Below the pieces are notes generated by a model. The model made no database searches. It had not been told where the DNA came from and saw only the letters and a program-made list of their open reading frames with translations. Shown piece after piece: positions 8,093-15,850 of a DNA stretch of 29,719 bases. The position numbers and the translations under genes are program-made. Within the stretch, counting starts at the first letter, position 1. The number at the start of each line of letters is the position of its first letter. Source of the DNA: UBA6770 sp965660875 (GTDB lineage Bacteria; Bacteroidota; Bacteroidia; Flavobacteriales_G; Salibacteraceae); the NCBI GenBank assembly GCA_965660875.1, contig CBFIBQ010000038.1:1-29719 (forward strand). Reading direction: 5' to 3'.

Positions 8093-9453
8093 TACTTCAA
8101 TTCATTAATTAATTCTTCCATCGACATAGGTCCTTGTTCGCCCGTCGACATGTTTTTTACCGTTGGTTGTTGTGCTTCAATCTCTCTATCCCCTACCAAC
8201 AGCACATATGGTATCGACTTATCGTTGGCGTATTTCATTTGCTTTTTCATCTTCGCGGAATCTGGGTAAACCTCCGTTCGGATGCCAGCTGCTCTAAGCT
8301 CTTTTGCCCACAATTGACATTGTGCTGCCTCGTTGTCTCCAAAATTCACGAACATCACTTGAGCGCTCAAGCCCACTTGTTCTGGAAATAAGTTTTTATC
8401 CAACAGCAAATCGTAAATCCGATCTGCGCCAAAAGATACGCCTACTCCCGAAACGTCTTTGAGCCCAAAGATTCCAGTAAGGTCATCGTAACGTCCACCG
8501 CCACAAATACTGGAAGGAAAATCGGGGTGCGTAACTTCGAAAATTGCACCCGTATAATAGTTTAATCCTCTAGCCAATGTAGGGTCGAATTCGCAAATGG
8601 ACACGCCTAGTTTTTCAGCAGATTCAATAACTGATTTCAATTCTTCGATTCCTTTCATACCTACCTCGGAGGTAGCAACAAAATCAGAAACTGACTCCAA
8701 CGAAACGTTTTCGAACAACACGCCCAGTTTAGATATCGCTTTTACCCCAATCCCTTTGGTTGCCAATTCAGCCTCAACTTTTTCTCGACCAATTTTATCG
8801 AGTTTATCCAGAGCAACCGTAATGTCAATCAACTTATCCGGTTCGCCGATTACCTCAGCAATGCCCTGCAATATTTTTCGGTTGTTGATTTTTATGGACA
8901 CATCGGGTAAGCCCAATTTGGTAAATACGTCGGCAATGATTTGAGTGAGCTCCACTTCATTCAATAACGCGTTAGAACCAATCATATCTACATCGCATTG
9001 GTAGAACTCACGGTAGCGCCCTTTTTGTGGCCGATCTGCGCGCCAAACGGGTTGTATTTGGTAGCGCTTAAACGGAAAGCTCAATTCATTTTGGTGTTGC
9101 ACCACAAAGCGAGCGAATGGAACAGTTAAGTCGTAGCGGAGTGCTTCTTCAGTGAAAAAGCCGGCAGAATCACTAATGTTTGGATTAAATTCTGAACCTA
9201 CTCCGCTAGCATCAACAGCTTTAAGCATTTTCGTGAATTTATCACCCCTAGGCATTATTCTAAAAATCAAACGATCCCCTTCTTCACCGTACTTCCCCAT
9301 AAGGGTTTCGGTAAGCTCCATGGCTGGAGTTTCTATGGGTGCAAAACCGTAGGTATCGAATACTCCTCGAATGGTATCGAAGATGTAATTCCTACGTGCC
9401 GCTTGTTGCGGTAAAAAATCTCGTGTTCCTTTTGGCGTATTGAGTTTTGCCAT
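8092..9453 (-). CDS. hisS: Histidine--tRNA ligase
   Basis: 453 residues, a normal class II HisRS. It charges tRNA-His with histidine using ATP in the cytosol. Motifs are KGTRDFLP near the N-terminus, motif 1 around residues 45-65, motif 2 PVWRADRPQKGRYREFYQCDVD (135-156), the histidine-binding ARGLNYYTGAIFEV and motif 3 GGGRYDDL, plus a C-terminal anticodon-binding domain (about 360-453). The start ATG 9453 fits the family (MAKLNTPKGTRDFLP). A TACCTTCG element lies 28 nt upstream on the minus strand. Its neighbour hutH consumes the same amino acid, but a regulatory link is only inference. Confidence 0.97.
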   Translation of the reverse strand: MAKLNTPKGTRDFLPQQAARRNYIFDTIRGVFDTYGFAPIETPAMELTETLMGKYGEEGDRLIFRIMPRGDKFTKMLKAVDASGVGSEFNPNISDSAGFFTEEALRYDLTVPFARFVVQHQNELSFPFKRYQIQPVWRADRPQKGRYREFYQCDVDMIGSNALLNEVELTQIIADVFTKLGLPDVSIKINNRKILQGIAEVIGEPDKLIDITVALDKLDKIGREKVEAELATKGIGVKAISKLGVLFENVSLESVSDFVATSEVGMKGIEELKSVIESAEKLGVSICEFDPTLARGLNYYTGAIFEVTHPDFPSSICGGGRYDDLTGIFGLKDVSGVGVSFGADRIYDLLLDKNLFPEQVGLSAQVMFVNFGDNEAAQCQLWAKELRAAGIRTEVYPDSAKMKKQMKYANDKSIPYVLLVGDREIEAQQPTVKNMSTGEQGPMSMEELINELK

Positions 9454-9481
9454 TGTTTTATTTTGTTTTTTGAGCGGTTCG

Positions 9482-9489
9482 CGAAGGTA
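9482..9489 (-). promoter_or_regulatory. TACCTTCG -7-like element for hisS
   Basis: The minus strand reads TACCTTCG 28 nt before the hisS ATG. It belongs to a short inverted repeat, AAGGTAG at 9484-9490 and CTACCTT at 9500-9506, whose plus-strand half resembles the element at 9625. Confidence 0.45.
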
Positions 9490-9624
9490 GTAAAACTTCC
9501 TACCTTGCCGTCATGCTGTTTGGATAGCAATCGGAATGATTCAGCATTTTGGGCTATTTTTTTTAAAGTGAATGATAAGAGTTCAAACGATAGGTCAGGT
9601 TTATGTCGTTTGTTCATAATATCT

Positions 9625-9632
9625 TACCTTGC
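9625..9632 (+). promoter_or_regulatory. TACCTTGC promoter-like element
   Basis: TACCTTGC ends 5 nt before ATG 9638. It is a looser variant of TAnnTTTG, and the same octamer recurs at 9501-9508. The position would give a leaderless mRNA. Confidence 0.3.
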
Positions 9633-9637
9633 TCATT

Positions 9638-10291
9638 ATGAGACTTCTTGTTCAATATCTTGTTTCAATGTTATTCATTGTCCCATTTACTAGTTCTGGA
9701 CAAACCGATAACACAAGTAGAGAAAAGCAGCGTGGACACTTGTTCATTAAGCCAGGAGTGAATTTAGGATTCAAAACGGAAGAAGCAATGAGCAGTGAAT
9801 CTCATTTTAAAATTCTACCTACTATTTATGTGGGATATACAATTCGAAAAAGTACATTCCAACTTGGAGTAAACCATTTTGTAATCAGCGACTATAATTC
9901 TTCGATACGTTGTTTTGTTGGTCCTTGTCCAAACGCATCCGAATCTCGAATTACTGCTTTTCTAATTGACTACCACCTTCAATTTTTAGATCGACAAAAG
10001 TGGAAAGCTGGGGTTATTTGGGGGTCAAGAATTTCATGCACGCACGACCAAGTTCAATTCGTAAAAGGATTTGAGGATGATTATTATAGGCTTCGTGATA
10101 CACAGAAAGTGAGTCGTATTGAACTCTATTCCGGGGTTACTGTTCAACGAAAACTAGGAAAAAACTTATCATTTTTTGCAAGCCATACCTTTAGCTTAAA
10201 TCTACTCTTAGCACCAGTTTTTAATGAATTGCTTGAACCAAATTTATTTGCAATTCGAACTGGCTTACGATACGATTTTGGGAGGAAATAA
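9638..10291 (+). CDS. Probable outer-membrane beta-barrel protein, uncharacterised
   Basis: 217 residues from ATG 9638; an in-frame TTG at 9629 would add three. The N-terminus MRLLVQYLVSMLFIVPFTSSGQ is a signal peptide. The mature part has alternating amphipathic beta strands (HLFIKPGVNLGFKT, ILPTIYVGYTI, TFQLGVNHFVI, RIELYSGVTVQRKL, LSFFASHTFSLNLLL) and ends FAIRTGLRYDFGRK, typical of small Bacteroidota outer-membrane barrels. Two Cys (RCFVGPCP) could form a disulphide. No specific family or function is recognised. It is divergent from hisS and followed by a long gene-poor region. Confidence 0.72.
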   Translation: MRLLVQYLVSMLFIVPFTSSGQTDNTSREKQRGHLFIKPGVNLGFKTEEAMSSESHFKILPTIYVGYTIRKSTFQLGVNHFVISDYNSSIRCFVGPCPNASESRITAFLIDYHLQFLDRQKWKAGVIWGSRISCTHDQVQFVKGFEDDYYRLRDTQKVSRIELYSGVTVQRKLGKNLSFFASHTFSLNLLLAPVFNELLEPNLFAIRTGLRYDFGRK

Positions 10292-10487
10292 TCTCACCTG
10301 CCGAACGAGCACAATTCAAGCCTTCTATTAAACATACGTTCTTCATTCAATTCGACTAAGTGCGGCCGAGTGATTTTCGAGCACAGCTCTCAACTTCTCG
10401 GTCTTGCTAAGCCAAATTTTCATTTTAAACTCAGTTTAATAAAGGACAATCGTTGGTAGTTCTATTTATTGGCAAGCAATACAACTA

Positions 10488-10530
10488 TGTCCCTTCGAGT
10501 GATTCGTCGCAAGAGAATTGTATCGAGAGG
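10488..10530 (+). repeat. Palindromic interspersed repeat, copy R3
   Basis: It begins TGTCCCTTCGAGTG and ends TGTATCGAGAGG around a 17-nt centre, sharing both termini with R1 and R2 in the hisS-hutH gap. Confidence 0.55.
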
Positions 10531-10662
10531 CTTTGTTATATGTTAGCAAAATATTCTATTCATTCAACCCAATAAAACTATTCGTCAAGCTGAATTTAGT
10601 TGAGCGTCTCCATTTAAACCTATTCTTGTCAAAACTATTTAGTATGCTCAAGCCGCAGGGCT

Positions 10663-10688
10663 CTCCTTTTGTCTTGAAACAAAAGGAG
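10663..10688. repeat. Perfect 10-bp inverted repeat
   Basis: CTCCTTTTGT (10663-10672), loop CTTGAA, ACAAAAGGAG (10679-10688). The hairpin lacks a T tract and has no gene immediately upstream, so it is more like a dispersed palindromic element than a terminator. Confidence 0.55.
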
Positions 10689-11092
10689 TTAAAATTCAAG
10701 CATGGATTTTGAAAACGCAGTGAATTAAGACAAATTCCCCCAAAAAGGGATAAATTATAATCTAATTGTAGATTCCTTACTAAAAGCAACAGACTCCTTA
10801 GCCCAATATGACCAAATACTTAAGAATATGCACAACAGTGAATTATTACTTGGGACTTTAAGAAATCAGTAAGCTGTCATATCGTCGAGAATGGAGGGGA
10901 CTATCAGCACAGTGGATGAAATTCTCAAATTCGAAGCTGATAGTGAAAATGATTCTGAAGAGACTAAGAATGTTCGATCTGAAATGTTGGATCTGAAATG
11001 TACGATACAATTCTCTATCAAAGAGCAATAGTGTATCAGTTGGCGCAGCATGATGTAGCTTATCAATACAATCTTTCTAAAATAGATTTTAC

Positions 11093-11144
11093 AATTTCGT
11101 TTAACGGTAATTAATTTCGTTTAACGGTAACTAATTTCGTTTAA
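11093..11144 (+). repeat. 20-bp tandem repeat (2.6 copies) upstream of the response regulator
   Basis: AATTTCGTTTAACGGTAATT (11093-11112), AATTTCGTTTAACGGTAACT (11113-11132) and a partial third copy AATTTCGTTTAA (11133-11144). The two full copies differ at one position. The array ends 54 nt before the response-regulator ATG, so it sits where operators would. Spacing of 20 bp is near two helical turns, which would place the copies on nearly the same DNA face. Confidence 0.8.
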
Positions 11145-11198
11145 TATTGTATTCTCTACACAAAATACACTTTTAAAGGCTGCACATAAATCATATAA

Positions 11199-11594
11199 AT
11201 GAATTATTCTTTGATTAAAATATTAATTGCTGAGGATGAATTTCTCAATTACAAACTTCTTGAAACGCGTTTGAAGAAAAATATCTTTAAAAATTGTCAA
11301 GTTGAACGCGCAATAAATGGACTAGAGGCTGTTGAAAAAGCCAAAGAAGTTAATTACGACCTTATATTAATGGATATTCGTATGCCTATAATGGATGGTT
11401 TTGAAGCTATAAGTCGAATAAAACAATTTAAACCAAAATCTAAAATAATAGTTCAAAGCGCAAATGGCGAAAAGGTAATGATAGAAAAAGCACACTCTCT
11501 GGGTTGTATTGATTATCTTGTAAAGCCTTTTAGTTGTGAAGAGTTTCAATTAACCATTGAAAAAGTCCTACGACTTAGCGTACGCAATAAATAG
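11199..11594 (+). CDS. Single-domain response regulator (CheY-like)
   Basis: 131 residues consisting only of a receiver domain. The acidic pocket Glu12-Asp13, the phospho-acceptor Asp59 in LILMDIRMP, the switch residue Ser87 and Lys109 in YLVKPF are all present, so phosphotransfer should work. There is no DNA-binding or enzymatic output domain, so it acts through protein contacts or as a phosphate shuttle. Position 83-89 is IIVQSAN, with Ser in the usual Thr/Ser place. It lies upstream, in the same direction, of the DUF3050 gene and the hybrid kinase, separated by 281 bp, and downstream of a tandem repeat. The kinase downstream is the obvious partner candidate. Confidence 0.92.
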   Translation: MNYSLIKILIAEDEFLNYKLLETRLKKNIFKNCQVERAINGLEAVEKAKEVNYDLILMDIRMPIMDGFEAISRIKQFKPKSKIIVQSANGEKVMIEKAHSLGCIDYLVKPFSCEEFQLTIEKVLRLSVRNK

Positions 11595-11841
11595 CCCGAA
11601 GCTTGCATCATTGCATATATCATTTAAGCAAGTAGATACCAACACTCAAATATACCTGGATATCAAATTACTTATAAAACCTTTCATAGCCCCTCATACT
11701 TTAAAAGCACATTCATAATAAACTCATCTATGGTATAGATTAACTTTAATTCTCCCGATTTTCTTATTTGCTAAAACTTTATATTAAATGCTTTGTTTTT
11801 CTAGGAGGGTTATAATTATTTTTCTACGTACGGTTCTTCTG

Positions 11842-11849
11842 GACATTTG
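11842..11849 (+). promoter_or_regulatory. GACATTTG, a one-mismatch -7 element before the DUF3050 gene
   Basis: It differs from TAnnTTTG only in its first base and ends 26 nt before the GTG at 11876, close to the 23-nt spacing seen for pckA and the DUF4476 gene. It suggests the DUF3050-kinase pair has its own promoter. Confidence 0.3.
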
Positions 11850-11875
11850 ATATAAAAAAAACGCCTCATAAAACA

Positions 11876-12646
11876 GTGAAAAGAATAGAGCAAATTGAAA
11901 ATGAGATTTCTGAGCTTAGAAATCAACTTAAGGAACACAAACTTTACAAAAAGTTACACGACATTAATGACGTGAAAATATTCATGGAAAATCACGTATT
12001 TGCCGTATGGGATTTTATGTCTTTATTAAAGAACCTTCAACTAAACCTTACCACGGTGCAGATACCTTGGACACCCCCAGTCAACCCAACACTATCAAGG
12101 TTTATAAATGAACTAGTACACGGAGAAGAAAGTGATACCAATGAGCTGGGTGAGCCGAAGAGTCACTTTGAGATGTATTTAGATGCAATGTTGCAAGTAA
12201 ATGGTAATCTCAATGAAATCAATCATTTTATTAAGCTTATTGAGCTGGGGAATTCAATTGAATTTTCTTTAAGCCAAGTTAAAGTCGATAAGAGAGTTGC
12301 TGAATTTGTGAAATTCACATTTTCGATTATTGAAACTAATAAAACGCACCTAGTAGCCTCTGCATTCACATTTGGAAGAGAAGATGTAATTCCAGAAATG
12401 TTTATGGAAATTCTTAATAATTCAGATTCTGAAAACAAGTTGTACAGTAAAATAAGCTACTACCTCAATCGTCATATTGAACTTGACGGAGACGAACACG
12501 GTCCATTATCTCTTGAACTGATTGCTGAGTTATGTCAAAATGATGAACAAAAATGGAATGAAGTATTAACGGTAGCGAAGCAATCATTAGAAAAACGAAT
12601 TGAGCTTTGGAACGGTATATCTGATTTAATTCAGGCTAGTAAGTAA
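11876..12646 (+). CDS. DUF3050 protein with a heme-oxygenase-like diiron-site pattern
   Basis: 256 residues from GTG 11876 (VKRIEQIENEISELRNQL); no upstream ATG is available in frame. The sequence is all helical and matches DUF3050: HKLYKKLHDINDVKIFMENHVFAVWDFMSLLK (21-52), RFINELVHGEESD (75-87), SHFEMYLDAM (96-105), AFTFGREDVIPEMF (163-176) and YYLNRHIELDGDEHGPLS (195-212). From general knowledge DUF3050 is assigned a heme-oxygenase/TenA-like fold. I see E79xxH82, acidic residues at 169/174 and H200xxxD204xxxH208. This resembles the metal ligands of heme-oxygenase-like diiron oxidases such as UndA (ExxH...E...HxxxDxxxH). Oxygenase activity is inference. It lies 20 nt upstream of the hybrid kinase, almost certainly one operon. 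Confidence 0.85.
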   Translation: MKRIEQIENEISELRNQLKEHKLYKKLHDINDVKIFMENHVFAVWDFMSLLKNLQLNLTTVQIPWTPPVNPTLSRFINELVHGEESDTNELGEPKSHFEMYLDAMLQVNGNLNEINHFIKLIELGNSIEFSLSQVKVDKRVAEFVKFTFSIIETNKTHLVASAFTFGREDVIPEMFMEILNNSDSENKLYSKISYYLNRHIELDGDEHGPLSLELIAELCQNDEQKWNEVLTVAKQSLEKRIELWNGISDLIQASK

Positions 12647-12666
12647 AGAATAAACAGACGGACGCC

Positions 12667-15459
12667 ATGATTAACAGAAAAGACAAGCTAACCCAAATAG
12701 TTGAAAGTGCAAATATAGGTACATGGGAGTGGAACATTATAACTGGTGAAACCACATTTAATGAGAAATGGGCAGAAATTGTTGGGTATACACTAGCCGA
12801 GCTTTACCCAACCAATATAGACACTTGGATTAAATTAACACATCCCGAAGACCTTGCAGTATCAAATAAACTTTTAAATGCCCATTTCGAAGGAAAGGTG
12901 GACAAATATCATTGTGAAGTCCGAATGAGGCATAAAAACGGTCATTGGGTTTGGGTTATGGATTCCGGAGAAGTCTCACAATTTACTGAAAAAGGTCAGC
13001 CATTAATTATGACTGGAATTCACCAAGAAATAACTGATCGAAAGCAAGTTGAATTGCAACTACAGCATAAACTTAAGCTAGAAGAGATTATAAGTGAAAT
13101 CTCAGGTCAGTTGATCAACACAAGCCATATAGACGAAAAAATAACCGACGCGTTTTCAAAACTTGGCTCTTTTGTAAGTGCGTCAAGAGTTTATCTATTT
13201 ATGGTTGATATGAAGAATGAAACCATGAGCAATACGCATGAATGGTGTGCTCAAGGTGTATCATCTGAAATGGACGAATTGCAAAACTTACCTTTAAGTA
13301 TTTTTCCTTGGTGGATGGCAAAGTTGTTCAATAAAGAAATAATTGATATTGCGGACGTTGCCGAAATGCCACCCGAAGCACAAGCAGAAAAAGAAATTCT
13401 CGAAAGCCAAAATATTAAGTCAGTGCTGGTGTTGCCAGTGTATTCAAAAACCAAATTAATTGGTTTTGTTGGTTTTGACAATATTGTAAAAAATACTTTT
13501 TGGTCGGCGGAGGATGGTAAAGTACTCACTATCCTTGCTGATATTCTCTCGAGTGCATTAATCAGTAAACAACGCAAGGAAGAACTAGAAAATAGCTACC
13601 AAAACTTTAGTAATTACTTTAATTTAAATTCAGATTTTATATTCATTTTAAACAGTAAAAGAGAAATAATAAAGGCTAATAAACAGGTAAAAGAAATACT
13701 AGGCTATTCAGAAGAAAGTATTTTTGGTAAATCAATTCTATTGTTCTTTCCTTCAGAAGTGCGCGATAAAGCAGCGACAATGATAGAGGAGTCAATCCAC
13801 AAAAAGCGAAGTTCTTTTGCGCTCCCAATATTATCAAAAAACAAATCACAAATTCCTGTTGAAACAAATTCAACAATTGGTAATTGGGATGGTAAACCTG
13901 CTGTTTTTATTGTCAGTAAAGATGTATCTAAATTAAAATTGTCGGAAGAAAAATTCTCAAAAATTTTTCATAATAACCCTGAAATCGCAGGATTAATAAG
14001 GCTAGAAACTGGGGAATTTGTCGAAGTTAATTCGGCATTTTATTCAAAACTGGGATTTTCACCCAAAGAAATAATTGGAAAGGAAGCCTATACGTTGCTT
14101 AAAATTGAAAAAAGCTTACGAGATAAGATTTTAATAGAGCTTAATGAAAATGGAGCTTTGCAAAATATCGAAACTATAATTTACACCAAGCAAGGTGCAC
14201 CGTTGAATGTAATCTTTTCCTTTTCTCAAATTAAAACACTGGATAATAGTTACGGCCTTTTCACAGCCCGAGACATAACACAAAATGTGAAAACCAAAAA
14301 CGAATTAATTTTAGCGAAGGAAAAAGCAGAGGAAAGTGACCGCCTTAAATCCGCTTTTCTGGCAACTATGAATCATGAACTTCACACCCCCTTGAACCAT
14401 GTAATAGGTTTCAGTGAACTGATTGCTGACATCACAAAGAATGAAACGGTAAAAGAGTTCTCTAACAACATAAATCAAAGTGGATTAAATTTACTTAATA
14501 TTATTGAAGATATCTTTGACTTGGCCCTAATCGAAAAAGCTGAAATAAAAGTTCGAAAACAAAAAGTATTCATTCGTGATATTTATCTTGATTTAAAAAA
14601 AGTGATTCAGGAAACTCTATGGGATTTTAAGAAAACCGATAGTATTGAATTAAATTTCATTTTTGACAGTAAACTTCTACTAGAAAAGATTAGTACTGAT
14701 AAGCCCAAGGTCATGCAGGTTATGACTAACATTATTAAAAATGCGGTTAAGTTTACACGAAAAGGACAGATAGTTTTGTCTCTTGAACTAAAGAAGAATT
14801 CATACCTATGCCTATCTGTTAAAGATGAAGGAATTGGTATTCCAGAAGATAAAGTCGATATAATATTTGATTTTTTTAGACAAGTTGATGATTCGCACAC
14901 CCGAAAATATGCTGGCATAGGCATAGGATTAGCTATCTCTCAAAAAATAGCTAGTGCGATGGATGGCGCAATCACAGTGAAGTCAAAACCTGGTGTTGGT
15001 TCGTGCTTTTCATACTGTTTTCCTGTAGAATTGATTGAACATAAATTAGTAGTGCCTAATCAACAACTCGGAGATTCTAATACACCCGATTTGTCTGGAA
15101 TTAAAATCCTTATCGTTGAAGATGATGTCATCGGATTACAAATGACTATTGAGATGCTCAAACCAACAGGTTGTCGCATTTCAACCTCATTAAATGGTTT
15201 AGAAGCAGTTAAGGAAGTAACAGAAAAAGGTGATATTGATTTTGTCCTTATGGATCTGAAAATGCCCGTAATGGATGGATTCGAAGCAACAATAGAAATT
15301 CGTAAAAACTTTACTTATTTGCCTATCGTTGCATTAACTGCTTATAACTTGAATAAGGATAAGAAAAGAGCCATCGAAGCTGGCTGCAATGACATAATAA
15401 CGAAACCAATAGATAAACAAATGCTTTTTAAGTGCCTGGATAAGTTAATAGTTAAATAA
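12667..15459 (+). CDS. Hybrid sensor histidine kinase (PAS-GAF-PAS-PAS-HisKA-HATPase-REC)
   Basis: 930 residues with no signal peptide or membrane helix, so a cytosolic sensor. Domains in order: PAS with PAC (about 10-128), GAF (155-302), PAS (308-420), PAS (425-540), HisKA with the phospho-acceptor His570 in MNHELHTPLNH (more often SHE(I/L)RTPL), HATPase_c (675-787) with N-box Asn692, DEGIGIPED (720-728) and GIGIGLAIS (750-758), and a receiver domain (812-930) with Asp819/Asp820, Asp863 in LMDLKMPVMDGFE, Thr891 and Lys913. All catalytic boxes look intact. With no transmembrane part, the PAS/GAF domains presumably bind a small cytosolic ligand or sense redox state; the ligand is unknown. It is cotranscribed with the DUF3050 gene and follows the lone response regulator. 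Confidence 0.94.
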   Translation: MINRKDKLTQIVESANIGTWEWNIITGETTFNEKWAEIVGYTLAELYPTNIDTWIKLTHPEDLAVSNKLLNAHFEGKVDKYHCEVRMRHKNGHWVWVMDSGEVSQFTEKGQPLIMTGIHQEITDRKQVELQLQHKLKLEEIISEISGQLINTSHIDEKITDAFSKLGSFVSASRVYLFMVDMKNETMSNTHEWCAQGVSSEMDELQNLPLSIFPWWMAKLFNKEIIDIADVAEMPPEAQAEKEILESQNIKSVLVLPVYSKTKLIGFVGFDNIVKNTFWSAEDGKVLTILADILSSALISKQRKEELENSYQNFSNYFNLNSDFIFILNSKREIIKANKQVKEILGYSEESIFGKSILLFFPSEVRDKAATMIEESIHKKRSSFALPILSKNKSQIPVETNSTIGNWDGKPAVFIVSKDVSKLKLSEEKFSKIFHNNPEIAGLIRLETGEFVEVNSAFYSKLGFSPKEIIGKEAYTLLKIEKSLRDKILIELNENGALQNIETIIYTKQGAPLNVIFSFSQIKTLDNSYGLFTARDITQNVKTKNELILAKEKAEESDRLKSAFLATMNHELHTPLNHVIGFSELIADITKNETVKEFSNNINQSGLNLLNIIEDIFDLALIEKAEIKVRKQKVFIRDIYLDLKKVIQETLWDFKKTDSIELNFIFDSKLLLEKISTDKPKVMQVMTNIIKNAVKFTRKGQIVLSLELKKNSYLCLSVKDEGIGIPEDKVDIIFDFFRQVDDSHTRKYAGIGIGLAISQKIASAMDGAITVKSKPGVGSCFSYCFPVELIEHKLVVPNQQLGDSNTPDLSGIKILIVEDDVIGLQMTIEMLKPTGCRISTSLNGLEAVKEVTEKGDIDFVLMDLKMPVMDGFEATIEIRKNFTYLPIVALTAYNLNKDKKRAIEAGCNDIITKPIDKQMLFKCLDKLIVK

Positions 15460-15632
15460 CTACTATTCATACCCTGTTTTCATAGGCGATTAAATCGCCT
15501 TCGGAAATCACCCAATATTTAATAGATAAGTTGCGCTGATCTCCTTCGTCGGTTAAATGGCATTCGACCTTTTTCGAATGAGTCTCAGAAGATTTAGCTA
15601 CACGGTCCACTAACACATTAATTAAGATTGAG

Positions 15633-15753
15633 AGCCCCTTCCGTCTCGTTCCTCGACACCTTTCCCAATGGGGAAGGATGAAATGGTACTAGTTTATTTA
15701 TGTCCCCTCCAACGGGAGGGGTGTCACGCCAGTAGCGTGACGGGGAGGGTTTA
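15633..15753 (+). repeat. Hairpin-rich direct repeat, copy A (121 bp)
   Basis: It aligns without gaps to 19210-19330 with about five substitutions in 121 bp. Three hairpins are visible: CCTTTCCC-AAT-GGGGAAGG (15659-15677), CCCCTCC-AACG-GGAGGGG (15704-15721) and TCACGC-CAGTA-GCGTGA (15724-15740). The substitutions spare the stems or leave G-T pairs. The architecture resembles REP-like elements mobilised by RAYT transposases, but no RAYT gene is in the window. Confidence 0.85.
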
Positions 15754-15763
15754 ATTTAAACCT

Positions 15764-15812
15764 ACCCCTCACCAGTTTCTTGTACTTTAATCGAATAAGC
15801 TGTTCAAAAGCC
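15764..15812 (-). pseudogene. Fossil of the ettA 3' end
   Basis: The minus strand encodes RLKYKKLVRG, the same last ten residues as the real EttA at 19342-19371, and sits at the same side of repeat copy A as ettA does of copy B. The five codon differences over these ten codons are all synonymous. The TAG stop is lost by a one-base difference (GGT-AGG instead of GGT-TAG). Homology fades out near 15812; nothing upstream encodes the rest of an ABC-F protein. Confidence 0.65.
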
Positions 15813-15850
15813 CTATCAACTCGTAAAGAAAAATCAGTCTAATTTGTAAT

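Larger units (their letters stand above)
10292..11092. other. Gene-poor region with repeats and decayed reading frames
   Basis: About 800 bases without a convincing gene. It holds a possible degenerate repeat around 10355-10415, repeat copy R3 (10488-10530) and an inverted repeat (10663-10688). Two short frames read like protein but lack proper starts or length: 10729-10872, open from a stop and ending LLLGTLRNQ, and 10891-11031, which begins MEGTISTVDEILKF and ends KEQ. They look like remnants of a lost gene or chance frames. A 64-residue plus-strand frame at 10518-10712 spans the repeats and is not a credible gene. Confidence 0.5.
15460..15850. other. 391-bp convergent intergenic region holding repeat element copy A
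   Basis: It lies between the ends of the hybrid kinase (+) and the GAF kinase (-). It begins with the palindrome GGCGATTAAATCGCC (15485-15499), contains the long hairpin-rich repeat at 15633-15753, then a relic of the ettA 3' end at about 15764-15812. No gene is present. Confidence 0.8.

Noticed and set aside
9333..9617. 94-residue minus-strand frame overlapping the hisS start
   Set aside because: It overlaps the conserved hisS N-terminus in another frame and has no recognisable domain or start signal.
10518..10712. 64-residue frame containing LKPQGSPFVLKQKEL
   Set aside because: It spans repeat R3 and the 10-bp inverted repeat at 10663-10688; its sequence comes from repeat DNA and has no protein character.
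11093..11144. Possible CRISPR array
   Set aside because: The units are 20 bp, directly abutting with no spacers, and only 2.6 copies; there are no cas genes. It is a simple tandem repeat.
15633..15753. Insertion sequence or MITE with target-site duplication
   Set aside because: No terminal inverted repeats framing the whole element and no flanking target duplication are visible; multiple internal hairpins fit a REP-like element better.
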